Origin: Rhizobium oryzicola
GTDB lineage: Bacteria > Pseudomonadota > Alphaproteobacteria > Rhizobiales > Rhizobiaceae
Direction of reading: 5' to 3'
Length of the DNA stretch: 64,000 bases
Assembly: GCF_030504645.1 (NCBI RefSeq)
Contig: NZ_JAUKWQ010000001.1
Span: 1,409,402 to 1,473,401 of the forward strand
The position numbers and the translations under genes were made by a program. The number at the start of each line of letters is the position of its first letter. Positions within the stretch are counted from its first letter, which is position 1. This document shows, one piece after another, positions 26,190 through 35,300 of this stretch. The notes beneath the pieces are model-generated. The model was not told the DNA's origin. It ran no database searches and saw nothing but the letters and a program-made list of their open reading frames with translations.

Positions 26190-26894
26190 ATGAAGATCAC
26201 CTGGCTCGGCCACGCGGCCTTCCGGATTGAAACCGCCCATTCCAAGATTCTGATCGACCCGTTCCTGACGGGCAATCCGGCCTTTTCGGGTCAGGATCGC
26301 AAGGATGTGGCTGACGGCATCACGCATATCTTGCTGACCCACGGCCATGGCGACCATGTGGGCGATACCATCGCGCTCGCCGCTGAAACGGGCGCCACCG
26401 TTCTTGCCAATGCGGACCTTGCCGCCTGGCTGGGCTCCAAGGGCGTGAAGAAGATCGAAATGGGCAACACGGGCGGCACGGTGCATCTCGGCGGCTTCAC
26501 CGCCACCTTCACCCAGGCGCTGCATTCTTCCGCGCAGATTTCCGAGGACGGGGTGTCTCATTCGCTGGGCAATGCCAACGGCCTGATGCTGCATTTCGAG
26601 GATGAGCCGAGCCTGCTGCATATGGGTGACACGGATATCTTTACCGACATGGGCCTGATCAATGAACTGCACCAGCCGGATATCGGCCTTGTGCCGATCG
26701 GTGACCGCTTCACCATGGGCGGGGCGGTGGCCGCGCTCGCCTGCCAGCGCTTCTTCGATTTCAAGCACGCCATTCCCTGCCACTACGGTTCTTTCCCGAT
26801 CGTCGATGCGACGCCGGAAAAGTTCGTGAAGGGCATGGAAGGCCTGAAGACCAAGGTCGAGACGCCGAAGCCCGGCCAGACGCTGTCGATTTGA
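26190..26894 (+). CDS. Metal-dependent hydrolase, UPF0173/metallo-beta-lactamase fold
   Basis: 234 residues. [14 protein letters not shown] at the start, the metal motif [10 protein letters not shown], and later HMGDTDIF and the CHYGSFP histidine give the UPF0173 profile. Substrate unknown. ATG 26190 is preceded by GAGGAGA. Single gene, closed by the hairpin at 26903-26927. Confidence 0.9.
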   Translation: MKITWLGHAAFRIETAHSKILIDPFLTGNPAFSGQDRKDVADGITHILLTHGHGDHVGDTIALAAETGATVLANADLAAWLGSKGVKKIEMGNTGGTVHLGGFTATFTQALHSSAQISEDGVSHSLGNANGLMLHFEDEPSLLHMGDTDIFTDMGLINELHQPDIGLVPIGDRFTMGGAVAALACQRFFDFKHAIPCHYGSFPIVDATPEKFVKGMEGLKTKVETPKPGQTLSI

Positions 26895-26902
26895 TTGCCT
26901 CA

Positions 26903-26927
26903 AAGCCGGGCCGATTGTGCCCGGCTT
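26903..26927 (+). terminator. Terminator after the UPF0173 gene
   Basis: AAGCCGGGC and GCCCGGCTT form a 9-bp stem around a 7-nt loop, 8 bp after the stop. The U-tract is weak. Confidence 0.6.
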
Positions 26928-27029
26928 CTGCCTCTCATGGTGATCCGGAGTGTTTCTCCTGAGCTAACCCGTTGCGCAGCCGGGGCGCGGCCATTATAGC
27001 GGGAGGAAAATTCAGCCGGAGAAGTCCTG

Positions 27030-27317
27030 ATGTCCGTTGATCTCGCCACAGTAAAGCGCGTTGCGCGCCTTGCCCGTATTGCCGTGACCGAAGAGGAAGC
27101 GGAGCGCATGACGGGGGAACTCAATGGTATCCTCGGTTTCGTCGAGCAATTGTCCGAAGTGGATGTAACCGGCGTCGAGCCGATGACATCGGTCACGCCT
27201 GTGGCCATGAAGAAGCGCGTCGATGTCGTGAATGATGGCGACAAGGCCGCCGACATCGTGGCGAATGCGCCGGTGGCCGAACAGAATTTCTTCCTTGTGC
27301 CGAAGGTTGTCGAGTAA
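27030..27317 (+). CDS. gatC: Asp-tRNA(Asn)/Glu-tRNA(Gln) amidotransferase subunit C
   Basis: 95 residues, full length for the small belt subunit of GatCAB, which corrects mischarged Glu-tRNA-Gln and Asp-tRNA-Asn. The conserved [16 protein letters not shown] start and [12 protein letters not shown] segment are present. GGAGAAG precedes the ATG. It is followed by gatA after 61 bp; gatB is displaced 2.7 kb downstream. Confidence 0.96.
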   Translation: MSVDLATVKRVARLARIAVTEEEAERMTGELNGILGFVEQLSEVDVTGVEPMTSVTPVAMKKRVDVVNDGDKAADIVANAPVAEQNFFLVPKVVE

Positions 27318-27378
27318 GCGGCTAATCCAAGCCGCCCGTCTCCAGCCTCCATAAGCCCTCGAACGCACGCGAAAGACC

Positions 27379-28860
27379 ATGACCGAACTCACAAGCCTCA
27401 CCATTGCAGCCGCCCGCGACAAGCTGAAGTCGCGCGAGATTAAGGCCGTCGAATTGACGGAAAGCTATCTGAAGGCGATCGATGCCGCCAATGGCGCGCT
27501 GAATGCCTATGTGACTGTCACGCCTGACAAGGCTCTGGAGATGGCCAAGGCTTCCGATCAACGTCTGTCTGACGGCAAGGCTGGCGCGCTTGAAGGCATC
27601 CCGCTCGGCGTGAAGGACCTGTTTGCGACGCGTGACGTCCACACCCAGGCCTGCAGCCATATCCTCGACGGCTTCAAGCCGCAGTACGAATCGACGGTCA
27701 CGCAGAACCTCTGGAACGAGGGCGCCGTCATGCTCGGCAAGCTCAACATGGATGAGTTTGCCATGGGCTCTTCCAACGAGAGCTCCTATTACGGTCCCGC
27801 CGTCAATCCCTGGAAGGCCAAGGGTTCGGATGAGAAGCTGGTTCCGGGCGGTTCCTCTGGTGGTTCCGCCGCCGCGGTTGCCGCGCATCTCTGCGCTGGC
27901 GCGACCGCCACCGATACCGGCGGCTCCATCCGCCAGCCCGCAGCCTTCACCGGCACGGTCGGCATCAAGCCGACCTATGGCCGCTGCTCGCGCTGGGGCA
28001 TTGTCGCCTACGCGTCTTCGCTCGATCAGGCAGGCCCGATTGCGCGCGATGTGCGCGATGCCGCCATCCTCTTGAAGACCATGGCAAGCGTTGACGCCAA
28101 GGATACCACGTCCGTCGATGTGGCCGTACCGGACTATGAGGCAGCACTTGGCCAATCTCTGAAGGGCATGAAGATCGGTATCCCCAAGGAATATCGTATT
28201 GACGGCATGCCAGAGGAGATCGAGGCGCTGTGGCGTCAGGGCATGCAATGGCTGAAGGATGCCGGTGCAGAAGTCGTGGAGATTTCTCTGCCGCACACGA
28301 AGTACGCGCTTCCTGCCTATTACATCGTTGCATCTGCCGAAGCCTCCTCCAACCTTGCCCGCTATGACGGCGTTCGCTACGGCCTGCGCGTCGATGGCAA
28401 GGACATTGCCGACATGTATGAGAAGACCCGTGCCGCAGGCTTCGGCAAGGAAGTCCAACGCCGTATCCTGATGGGCACCTATGTGCTCTCTGCCGGCTAT
28501 TACGACGCCTATTATCTGCGCGCTCAAAAGGTGCGCACACTCATCAAGCGCGATTTCGAAGATGCCTTCCATGCGGGCGTGGATGCGATCCTCGCGCCGA
28601 TCACGCCGTCCTCCGCCTTCGCCATCGGTGATAAGGAACTGGCGGCCGATCCGGTCAAGATGTACCTGCAGGACGTCTTCACGATCACGCTCAACATGGC
28701 CGGCCTTCCGGGCATTTCCGTGCCGGCCGGCCTCGACCACAAGGGCCTTCCGCTCGGCCTGCAGCTGATCGGCAAGCCCTTCGAGGAAGAGACGCTGTTC
28801 AAGACGGCGCATGTCATCGAGCAGGCAGCCGGCACGTTCACGCCGGCCAAGTGGTGGTGA
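27379..28860 (+). CDS. gatA: Asp-tRNA(Asn)/Glu-tRNA(Gln) amidotransferase subunit A
   Basis: 493 residues, the amidase that frees ammonia from glutamine for GatB. The Ser-cisSer-Lys triad is visible: Lys in [10 protein letters not shown], cis-Ser in [13 protein letters not shown], nucleophile in [10 protein letters not shown]. Full length. Followed by a strong hairpin at 28903-28931 and then by the convergent candidate effector gene. Confidence 0.96.
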   Translation: MTELTSLTIAAARDKLKSREIKAVELTESYLKAIDAANGALNAYVTVTPDKALEMAKASDQRLSDGKAGALEGIPLGVKDLFATRDVHTQACSHILDGFKPQYESTVTQNLWNEGAVMLGKLNMDEFAMGSSNESSYYGPAVNPWKAKGSDEKLVPGGSSGGSAAAVAAHLCAGATATDTGGSIRQPAAFTGTVGIKPTYGRCSRWGIVAYASSLDQAGPIARDVRDAAILLKTMASVDAKDTTSVDVAVPDYEAALGQSLKGMKIGIPKEYRIDGMPEEIEALWRQGMQWLKDAGAEVVEISLPHTKYALPAYYIVASAEASSNLARYDGVRYGLRVDGKDIADMYEKTRAAGFGKEVQRRILMGTYVLSAGYYDAYYLRAQKVRTLIKRDFEDAFHAGVDAILAPITPSSAFAIGDKELAADPVKMYLQDVFTITLNMAGLPGISVPAGLDHKGLPLGLQLIGKPFEEETLFKTAHVIEQAAGTFTPAKWW

Positions 28861-28902
28861 GGCCCCGGTCGGGACCGTATGCGCATATAGCCCTATTGGC
28901 AT

Positions 28903-28931
28903 AGAGCCTCGGATTTACCTCCCGAGGCTCT
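28903..28931. terminator. Bidirectional terminator hairpin between gatA and the effector candidate
   Basis: AGAGCCTCGG and CCGAGGCTCT form a perfect 10-bp stem with a 9-nt loop, placed between two convergent stops (28860 and 28954). No U-tract on either strand, so efficiency is uncertain. Confidence 0.55.
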
Positions 28932-28953
28932 GGTCGGCTCCAGGCCGAAGCGG

Positions 28954-30129
28954 TTACTCGTATTGATCCCAAAGGCTTGCGGCGTTCTGGATGGGTTCAA
29001 TGGCCTTGAGCACCGCGCCAAGGTTTTCATTGTTCTGGGGCGGGTCGTTGCTGAGATCTTTTATGAAGGCGGATATGTTTTTTACCTCTTCGACCCGGAA
29101 GTTTCCTATCAATTTTGCTAGATGTGCTTTTGCAAGAATTGAGGTCACGTGTGGCCCGAGCGGAGCAATCACACTGGAAAGTTGTTCGCAGAATGCATTT
29201 TTGTCCGCAGCAAGCTGACTGCCGCTGCTGCTTTCGGCCGCAATATTGAACGCTTCCTTTACGTAGGTTTTCATGGCGTCCCAGCCGCTTTCGTTCCAAA
29301 ACGCCCCCCTCATCATGTCAATGACGTCTGCAGCGGGGTTTTCAGGTAGGTAGTACCCTTCCTTATTGTGGCCAGTCAGACCGAAGACGATCGTCTTGGC
29401 CCTCAATTTGGACTCGTCGGTTGCGGGAAGGGTATCGATGGCATCCAGCGCTTCGCGCTTCAGCTTAAAGATACCCGAATCCTTGATGGCTTTGTCCACG
29501 ATATTTTGTACTGGAACATTATCTATGCGTAGCGTGCCGCCTTCGAATGTCAGCTGCGCATTTCCATCGCGGCCAGCTGCAAGAATTGCTTCCGCCGCGT
29601 CGTCTTTAATTGAGGGAAATACACATTCTTTTAGAAATTTATCTTTTTCATTATATGAATCTCCGGCTATCGCTGCCAGATGCTTATGCAATCCGGATTC
29701 TGTTACACCGTTCCAGAGCGCACCCTTCAGCCAGGAATATGTGCGATGTTGAGGTGCGAACACGTGGTTGAGGTTAAATTCGTTTCGCCGAACCGGGTCC
29801 GTCGCCACTCGGTCTCCTTGCTCCAGAACCTGCCGCACGACCCGCAAAGATAGCGGCTTCCCGCTTTTCCCCTCAACCTCGCTCGTGACGGTTTCCTGGA
29901 AAGCGATCCCGTATTTTTCCCCGATGGCCCTCAGAAAGTCCTGCTTCGTGTGCTCGTTCGACTCGTACTTCGTCGTTCCTTCCTTCGGGTTCTTGATCCA
30001 GGCGACGAGCTTGCCGAAGAAGCGATTTGTCGCAAAGGTCTTGACCTCTTGTGATTTGCTGTCCGTACGCAGCAGGCCGCGCGTTCCATGGGCAGCGACG
30101 GCATTGCGGTAAACTTGGATGTCAACCAT
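28954..30129 (-). CDS. Candidate type III-style secreted effector (unknown protein after a CesT chaperone)
   Basis: 391 residues from ATG 30129 (MVDIQVYRNAVAAHG), with GGAG eight bases upstream. I recognise no domain. The N-terminal 40 residues are polar and without a Sec signal, followed by FFGKLVAWIKNPKEGT, several helical stretches and a polar C-terminus ending SLWDQYE. It sits 40 bp after a CesT-family chaperone gene on the same strand, the usual layout of a chaperone-effector pair. Composition is AT-richer than its neighbours (22 G/C of 60 at 29581-29640), which suggests acquisition by transfer. Earlier in-frame starts run through the chaperone gene and are rejected. Function unknown; effector status is inferred from context. 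Confidence 0.6.
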   Translation of the reverse strand: MVDIQVYRNAVAAHGTRGLLRTDSKSQEVKTFATNRFFGKLVAWIKNPKEGTTKYESNEHTKQDFLRAIGEKYGIAFQETVTSEVEGKSGKPLSLRVVRQVLEQGDRVATDPVRRNEFNLNHVFAPQHRTYSWLKGALWNGVTESGLHKHLAAIAGDSYNEKDKFLKECVFPSIKDDAAEAILAAGRDGNAQLTFEGGTLRIDNVPVQNIVDKAIKDSGIFKLKREALDAIDTLPATDESKLRAKTIVFGLTGHNKEGYYLPENPAADVIDMMRGAFWNESGWDAMKTYVKEAFNIAAESSSGSQLAADKNAFCEQLSSVIAPLGPHVTSILAKAHLAKLIGNFRVEEVKNISAFIKDLSNDPPQNNENLGAVLKAIEPIQNAASLWDQYE

Positions 30130-30169
30130 GACGTAAACTCCAATCTCGGGCTGATGGCCGCGCAAGAGG

Positions 30170-30661
30170 TTAGGGGCGAAGGATGAGAGAGCTGTTGGCC
30201 TCTTCGGCGGACGGATCGTCGGCAAGGGTCGGCAGGGGAATGCCGTTACCGATATCGGCCGGATGGGCGAGCAACGCCTTCCAGGATTCGATGTGGTCGA
30301 GAGCGGCTTGCAGATGCGTTTGAAAACTGTCTTGTGTGAGGCCCTCGGCGGCGATGCGGTCAAGCCACACCAGGCTGTCGCCATCCATCGCCAGCGTTCC
30401 AGTCGCCAACTGTACGGATATCCGGTTGGCGTCGAGGACATGCCGGAAAAAGCTGGGATCGGCCTGAGCGGCAATTTCGGTAATCTCGGCCTGCAGCAGA
30501 AGACCGCCTCGCGCCCGATCGTGGCGGAAGGTCAGCACGGTCTCATCGAAGGAGAGGGTGCATTGCCCGTCGTCATCGAGTTGCAGACCGGGCAGGCCGA
30601 TATAGTCTCCAAAGCCTGAGATGACGGCATTGATGCTTGTGAAATCGACGGCGGTATCCAT
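30170..30661 (-). CDS. CesT/Tir-family type III secretion chaperone
   Basis: 163 residues, acidic, no signal peptide. The pattern GDYIGLPGLQLDDDGQCTLS followed by FDETVLTF, LLLQAEI, a helix with FFRHVLDANRISVQLATG, LAMDGDSLVWL and a terminal amphipathic helix follows the CesT class I chaperone fold closely. Such proteins bind one effector's N-terminal region before secretion. ATG 30661 is chosen for the GGAG upstream and because the domain starts there. It is first in a two-gene unit with the unknown gene at 28954. No secretion apparatus genes are in the window. Confidence 0.78.
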   Translation of the reverse strand: MDTAVDFTSINAVISGFGDYIGLPGLQLDDDGQCTLSFDETVLTFRHDRARGGLLLQAEITEIAAQADPSFFRHVLDANRISVQLATGTLAMDGDSLVWLDRIAAEGLTQDSFQTHLQAALDHIESWKALLAHPADIGNGIPLPTLADDPSAEEANSSLILRP

Positions 30662-30957
30662 GGCTATCTCCAATAGGCCCCGGGGTGTACGGACATGGCG
30701 AAGACGCCTTGCCCTCTTTCCAGGAAAGGATAAGACGGCCTGGATGGCTCTCCATGTGTCGAACATGACAGGGACTGATATTCGCCCGCCAAGTCTTCCC
30801 GGTTGTGCGACGCTCGCGCCATGACAGCGCCGAGATCCTTCTTCAGGCCGCCCCACTTGGGTGGCCAGAAATGCAAGTCGGCAACCAAGTCTCATAATCT
30901 GGCGTGCAATTTGCGTCTGCTCGTGGTGTGATAGCCGCAGGGGAAACCGGGACCGCC
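30662..30957. other. Divergent intergenic region, chaperone and GNAT genes
   Basis: 296 bp that must hold the promoters of both the chaperone (minus) and the acetyltransferase (plus). I looked for a tts-box-like element on the minus strand and saw none that convinced me; no strong dyad stands out. Confidence 0.3.
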
Positions 30958-31467
30958 ATGCTGACAATCCGCATTGCTCGTGAAGACGAGGCAGCCAAAC
31001 TGACTGATATCGGCTTGCGTGCCTGGGAACAGGCCATGGAGCCGATCGGCACTCGGTCGGATCTAAGGGAAAATGCGCTGAACGCCTTTGCCGGGTTTAC
31101 CCAAAATGCCTGGCTGACAATTTCGGTCGCTGACCTGAATGGAGATGTGGTGGGCTGGGCCGCGCGCGAGGGCCTGGACGAGAAGATAACCGACTTCTGG
31201 GTCGATCCGGATTTTCTTCGCCAGGGGGTTGGCTCTGCGCTGCTGGCGGATATCGAAACGCAGATCCGCGACCAGGGATTTGAGGAGGCGAGGCTGGAAA
31301 CCCACGCTCAGAACACAAGCGCCGTCCAGTTTTTCGAGAAACATGGCTACCGCGTCAGCTGGCTCTCTGTTTCCTATTCGCCGAAGCTCGATCAGGATGT
31401 GCAGTCCGTCGGTCTGGCAAAACATCTAGTGACGGAAGAGGCTGACGGGTACGGCTCTGAATTCTGA
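30958..31467 (+). CDS. GNAT N-acetyltransferase
   Basis: 169 residues from ATG 30958 (MLTIRIAREDEAAKL). The acetyl-CoA loop is FLRQGVGSALLADIE and motif B includes NTSAVQFFEKHGYR. The WEQAM and ITDFWVDPDFLRQG segments resemble acetyltransferases near gat genes in other rhizobia. Substrate unknown. Divergent from the chaperone gene, 88 bp upstream of gatB. Confidence 0.88.
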   Translation: MLTIRIAREDEAAKLTDIGLRAWEQAMEPIGTRSDLRENALNAFAGFTQNAWLTISVADLNGDVVGWAAREGLDEKITDFWVDPDFLRQGVGSALLADIETQIRDQGFEEARLETHAQNTSAVQFFEKHGYRVSWLSVSYSPKLDQDVQSVGLAKHLVTEEADGYGSEF

Positions 31468-31555
31468 GCCCGCAACCGGGCAGCAAAGCTTGCGCCTCCG
31501 CCACATTTGCTCTACCTGACGGACATTCGAACGACCGTATGAAGAGCAATTACCA

Positions 31556-33061
31556 ATGACCCTTGTCGACGTCCGTACCCCCGATCCGAAGCGTTTCATC
31601 CCCGGCGCCACTGGCGACTGGGAAGTGATTATCGGCATGGAAGTGCACGCGCAGGTCCTGTCCAATTCCAAGCTCTTCTCAGGTGCTTCCACTGAATTCG
31701 GCAAGGCGCCAAATTCCAACGTGTCCCTGGTGGATGCGGCCATGCCCGGCATGCTGCCCGTCATCAACGAGGAGTGCGTCAAGCAGGCTGTGCGCACGGG
31801 TCTCGGCCTTAAGGCACAGATCAACAACCGCTCGATCTTCGATCGCAAGAACTACTTCTATCCGGATTCGCCGCAGGCCTATCAGATCTCCCAGTACAAG
31901 GATCCGATCGTCGGCGAGGGCAAGATCGTTATCTCGCTCGGTCCGGACCGCCAGGGCCAATTCGAGGATATCGAGATCGGCATCGAGCGTCTGCATCTGG
32001 AGCAGGACGCCGGCAAGCTGATGCATGACCAGCATCCGACCATGTCCTTCGTCGACTTGAACCGTTGCGGCGTGCCGCTGATGGAAATCGTCTCCAAGCC
32101 GGACATGCGCTCGTCTGACGAAGCCAAGGCCTATATGACGAAGCTGCGCTCCATCGTGCGCTATCTCGGCACCTGCGACGGCAACATGGACGAGGGCTCC
32201 ATGCGCGCTGACGTCAACGTCTCCGTACGCCGCCCGGGCGAGCCCTTCGGCACGCGCTGCGAAATCAAGAACGTCAATTCCATTCGCTTCATCGGTCAGG
32301 CGATTGAATATGAAGCGCGCCGCCAGATCGCCATCTTGGAAGAGGGCGGCACCATTGAGCAGGAAACCCGCCTGTTCGATGCGGGCAAGGGTGAAACGCG
32401 TTCGATGCGCTCCAAGGAGGACGCGCAGGATTACCGCTATTTCCCGGACCCGGACCTGCTGCCACTGGAATTCGACGATGCCTTCGTGGCCGAGTTGAAG
32501 GCGCATCTGCCGGAATTGCCGGACGACAAGAAGGCGCGTTTCGTGGCGGAACTCGGCCTGTCCATCTACGATGCCTCCGTTCTCGTCTCCGAAAAGGCGA
32601 TTGCCGATTATTTCGAAGCCGTGGCGGAAGGCCGTGACGGCAAGACGGCAGCCAACTGGGTCATCAACGACTTGCTAGGGGCGTTGAACAAAGCCGGCAA
32701 AGGCATTGAAGAGACTCCGGTTTCACCCGCCCAGCTCGGTGGGATCATCGACCTCATCAAGGCCGAAATTATCTCCGGCAAGATCGCCAAGGACCTGTTC
32801 GAGATCGTCTTCAACGAGGGCGGTGATCCGGCCGAGATCGTCGAAGCCCGCGGCATGAAGCAGGTGACCGATACCGGCGCCATCGAAAAGGCCGTGGATG
32901 ACATCATTGCCGCCAACCCGGATCAGGTCGCCAAGGTCAAGGCAAAGCCCACGCTGGCCGGCTGGTTCGTGGGTCAGGTCATGAAGGCGACGGGCGGCAA
33001 GGCCAATCCGCAGGCTGTGCAGGCGCTGGTGAAGTCCAAGCTCGGCATCGAAGACGAATAA
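31556..33061 (+). CDS. gatB: Asp-tRNA(Asn)/Glu-tRNA(Gln) amidotransferase subunit B
   Basis: 501 residues, the kinase/amidotransferase subunit that activates the mischarged tRNA. It has [21 protein letters not shown] at the front, [11 protein letters not shown] with metal-binding residues, [11 protein letters not shown] and the C-terminal YqeY-like helical tail domain (residues about 350-500). Separated from gatA by the chaperone/effector/GNAT islet. Confidence 0.97.
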   Translation: MTLVDVRTPDPKRFIPGATGDWEVIIGMEVHAQVLSNSKLFSGASTEFGKAPNSNVSLVDAAMPGMLPVINEECVKQAVRTGLGLKAQINNRSIFDRKNYFYPDSPQAYQISQYKDPIVGEGKIVISLGPDRQGQFEDIEIGIERLHLEQDAGKLMHDQHPTMSFVDLNRCGVPLMEIVSKPDMRSSDEAKAYMTKLRSIVRYLGTCDGNMDEGSMRADVNVSVRRPGEPFGTRCEIKNVNSIRFIGQAIEYEARRQIAILEEGGTIEQETRLFDAGKGETRSMRSKEDAQDYRYFPDPDLLPLEFDDAFVAELKAHLPELPDDKKARFVAELGLSIYDASVLVSEKAIADYFEAVAEGRDGKTAANWVINDLLGALNKAGKGIEETPVSPAQLGGIIDLIKAEIISGKIAKDLFEIVFNEGGDPAEIVEARGMKQVTDTGAIEKAVDDIIAANPDQVAKVKAKPTLAGWFVGQVMKATGGKANPQAVQALVKSKLGIEDE

Positions 33062-33067
33062 GGAGGC

Positions 33068-33085
33068 GGTCTTCGCAAGAAGACC
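33068..33085 (+). terminator. GNRA-capped hairpin after gatB
   Basis: GGTCTTC and GAAGACC close on a GCAA tetraloop, 6 bp after the gatB stop and 15 bp before the next gene. With no U-tract it may stabilise the gatB 3' end or attenuate rather than terminate fully. Confidence 0.45.
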
Positions 33086-33100
33086 CTTCAGGAGACGCCG

Positions 33101-33604
33101 ATGGTATTCTTCGTCCGCACCGCCAGCGAGCGGGATGTCGAGGCAGTGCGAACCTTGCTCCGGGAAACGTGGGTTGCGACCTACGTTCCCTTCTATGGCG
33201 AAGCCAAGGTCGGCGAGTTGATCGCTGCCTGGCATACGCCGGATGCGATTCGCTCCCGCATTCTGCGCAAGGATGGCGAATTTCTGGTGGCTGACGACGG
33301 CCGCCAGCTTGGCGGCATGGGATACGCGGCCATGTCGGAGAAGATGACCAAGACCGCTGTCCTGCACCAGCTCTATGTGCATCCGAGCTTCCAGAACATG
33401 GGCATCGGCCGCGATATCTTCGCAGAGCTTGAAACCTGCTTCCCGGATGCGGAACTCATGCGGCTCGAGGTTGAGCTGAAGAATGTGCGCGCCATATCCT
33501 TCTATAACCGTCTCGGCTTCGTTGAGGTGGACCGCACCAAGAATTGCGGCGGTGGTGATAGCGGTATCGAAGCCGTCATCATGGAAAAGCCGCTGGCGCT
33601 CTGA
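33101..33604 (+). CDS. GNAT N-acetyltransferase
   Basis: 167 residues. A GNAT fold with LHQLYVHPSFQNMGIGRDIF as strand 4 and acetyl-CoA loop, and VRAISFYNRLGFVEVDR as motif B. CAGGAG precedes the ATG. Probably read with gatB past the hairpin at 33068 or from a nearby promoter. Substrate unknown. Confidence 0.88.
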   Translation: MVFFVRTASERDVEAVRTLLRETWVATYVPFYGEAKVGELIAAWHTPDAIRSRILRKDGEFLVADDGRQLGGMGYAAMSEKMTKTAVLHQLYVHPSFQNMGIGRDIFAELETCFPDAELMRLEVELKNVRAISFYNRLGFVEVDRTKNCGGGDSGIEAVIMEKPLAL

Positions 33605-33657
33605 ATGGGCGCCACCGGCTCTTGCGGCATGCCGCGACGCACGGAGGAGCAAGTGAG

Positions 33658-34125
33658 ATGACCGGACAGAACCTCGTGATTCGTCGTGCACGGGAAGACG
33701 ATCTTCGAAATCTGGTTGCGTTATTTGCCGATGATGCCGTCGGCGGCCATGGCGATACGAACGACCCGGAAGCCTTCGAAGATTATCTGCGTGCCTTTCA
33801 CTCAATCGACACGGCGAGCCACGAGCAATTGTTCGTTGCGGAATTGCAGGGTGAGGTGGTCGGCACCTTCCAGCTCACCTATTATAGAACCCTTGCGGGC
33901 CGTGGTGCGGTCAATCTGCGGATCGAGGCGGTGCAAACGCGGTCCGATCGTCGCGGGCAGGGGATCGGCGCAAAAATGATTACGCATGCCTTGGAGGAGG
34001 GGCGCCGGCATGGCTGCAAGGCGGCATATCTCACCTCCAACAATGCCCGCACCGATGCCCACAGGTTCTACGAGCGGCTGGGGTTTGTAAAGTCCCATGC
34101 AGGTTTCAAGATGCCGCTCAAATAG
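33658..34125 (+). CDS. GNAT N-acetyltransferase
   Basis: 155 residues from ATG 33658 (MTGQNLVIRRARED), preceded by GGAGGAG. RSDRRGQGIGAKMITHALEE is the acetyl-CoA loop and NARTDAHRFYERLGF motif B. The long NLRIEAVQTR strand and the sequence overall fit small amino-acid acetyltransferase-like members. It lies 53 bp after another GNAT on the same strand, but the two are not close duplicates. Confidence 0.88.
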   Translation: MTGQNLVIRRAREDDLRNLVALFADDAVGGHGDTNDPEAFEDYLRAFHSIDTASHEQLFVAELQGEVVGTFQLTYYRTLAGRGAVNLRIEAVQTRSDRRGQGIGAKMITHALEEGRRHGCKAAYLTSNNARTDAHRFYERLGFVKSHAGFKMPLK

Positions 34126-34224
34126 TAGTGGCCGGCTTGCGAAAGGCTGGACATTCGACCGATGAGATAGCATAAGCAGGTTCAAGGATTGCATTCCTTG
34201 TCTTCGCGAGGACGTTGGAAAATT

Positions 34225-34623
34225 ATGAAGAATCTCCTCCTTCAAATCTTTACCTGGTGGAACGGTCAGACGATCGGGACCCGCTTCTTTACCTGGCGCA
34301 ACGGTAAGCGCGTTGGCGAAGACGAGTTCGGCAATGTCTATTACGAAGGCGGCACGACCTCCTTCGGCCTGCCTCGCCGGTGGGTCATCTATAAAGGCTA
34401 CGCGGAAGCCTCTGCTATCCCGCCAGGCTGGCACGGTTGGATGCACTACCGCACGGATGTTCCGCCGAGCAAGGAAAGCTACACAGTTCGCGAGTGGCAG
34501 AAGCCGCATCACGAAAACCTGACGGGTACGGCACTGGCCTACAAGCCGAAAGGCTCGCTGGATGCAACGGGCGAGCGCCCGCGTGTCACCGGCGATTACG
34601 ACGCCTGGACGCCCGGCGCCTGA
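34225..34623 (+). CDS. NADH:ubiquinone oxidoreductase subunit NDUFA12 homologue
   Basis: 132 residues from ATG 34225 (MKNLLLQIFTWWNGQTIGT). The family signature runs through FFTWRNGKRVGEDEFGN, YYEGG, RRWVIYKGYAEAS, PPGWHGWMHY and the C-terminal HHENLTGT and YKPKGS. An accessory complex I subunit shared by alphaproteobacteria and mitochondria. Followed by the DUF2155 gene, its usual neighbour. Confidence 0.95.
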   Translation: MKNLLLQIFTWWNGQTIGTRFFTWRNGKRVGEDEFGNVYYEGGTTSFGLPRRWVIYKGYAEASAIPPGWHGWMHYRTDVPPSKESYTVREWQKPHHENLTGTALAYKPKGSLDATGERPRVTGDYDAWTPGA

Positions 34624-34724
34624 TCGGTGCTGATGGCCTTTTCCGCGTTGACGCCACAATCGCGCTCTAACGCGTCTCTGTTCCGGGCATCGTCCGGAAC
34701 GGGAAACACAGCCGCGAGACGTTG

Positions 34725-35144
34725 ATGCCGAAGCCGTTGATCTCCAAGACCGTCCTGTCCGCAGCATTTTGCGGTGCCTTGGCCTTGTCTGCCGGGCAGG
34801 CATTCGCGGCCCGCATCGAAAACCCGGTGGCGGAATTTGCCGGCATCGACAAGATCACCGGCCGTATCACCAAATTCGACGTCTATATCAACGAGACTGT
34901 GCAGTATGGCGCCCTGCAGGTGACGCCGAAGGTCTGCTATTCGCGTGACGACAGCGAGGCGCAGAAGATCGACAGTTTCGTGGAGGTCGACGAAATTACG
35001 CTCGACCGCAAGATCCGCCGCATCTTTACCGGCTGGATGTTTGCAGATAGCCCCGGTCTCAACGCTGTCGAGCATCCGATCTATGACGTCTGGCTGACGG
35101 GCTGCAAGCAGAAGTCCGACGTACCGGCACCCGCTGCGAAGTAA
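34725..35144 (+). CDS. DUF2155 periplasmic protein
   Basis: 139 residues from ATG 34725. A signal peptide ends near AFAARIENP (about residue 27). The body carries AGIDKITGRITKFDVYINE, PKVCYSR and the final YDVWLTGC, the DUF2155 pattern. The two cysteines may form a disulphide. Function unknown; the gene is constantly found between the NDUFA12 and aat genes in Rhizobiales. Confidence 0.9.
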   Translation: MPKPLISKTVLSAAFCGALALSAGQAFAARIENPVAEFAGIDKITGRITKFDVYINETVQYGALQVTPKVCYSRDDSEAQKIDSFVEVDEITLDRKIRRIFTGWMFADSPGLNAVEHPIYDVWLTGCKQKSDVPAPAAK

Positions 35145-35217
35145 TCGCAGGCTGATAAAATAGTCTCAAAAACCCTGCCTACCTCCGCGAGAGCGCATTC
35201 TGTTGCTCCCGGACGGG

Positions 35218-35225
35218 TTAACCAT
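35218..35225 (+). promoter_or_regulatory. CtrA-type 8-mer upstream of the acyltransferase gene
   Basis: TTAACCAT, 76 bp before the acyltransferase ATG, with another TTAAC about 60 bp further down. A possible CtrA or related site; a single 8-mer can be chance. Confidence 0.3.
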
Positions 35226-35300
35226 TCCCTGACGTTTTGGTTGTTGGTGCCTGAAAAAGGACTAGCGTGTTTACGTTTTGTTAACGGAAGACGCAGGGCG

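Noticed and set aside
30130..30474. N-terminal extension of the effector candidate by 115 codons
   Set aside because: It overlaps the chaperone gene in another frame; ATG 30129 has a good ribosome-binding site.
30662..30957. tts box (TtsI-controlled type III promoter) before the chaperone gene
   Set aside because: No stretch fits the consensus well enough by eye; reported only as not found.
34681..34725. EcfG promoter before the DUF2155 gene
   Set aside because: GGAAC and CGTT are present but 19 bases apart, outside the 16-17 spacing.
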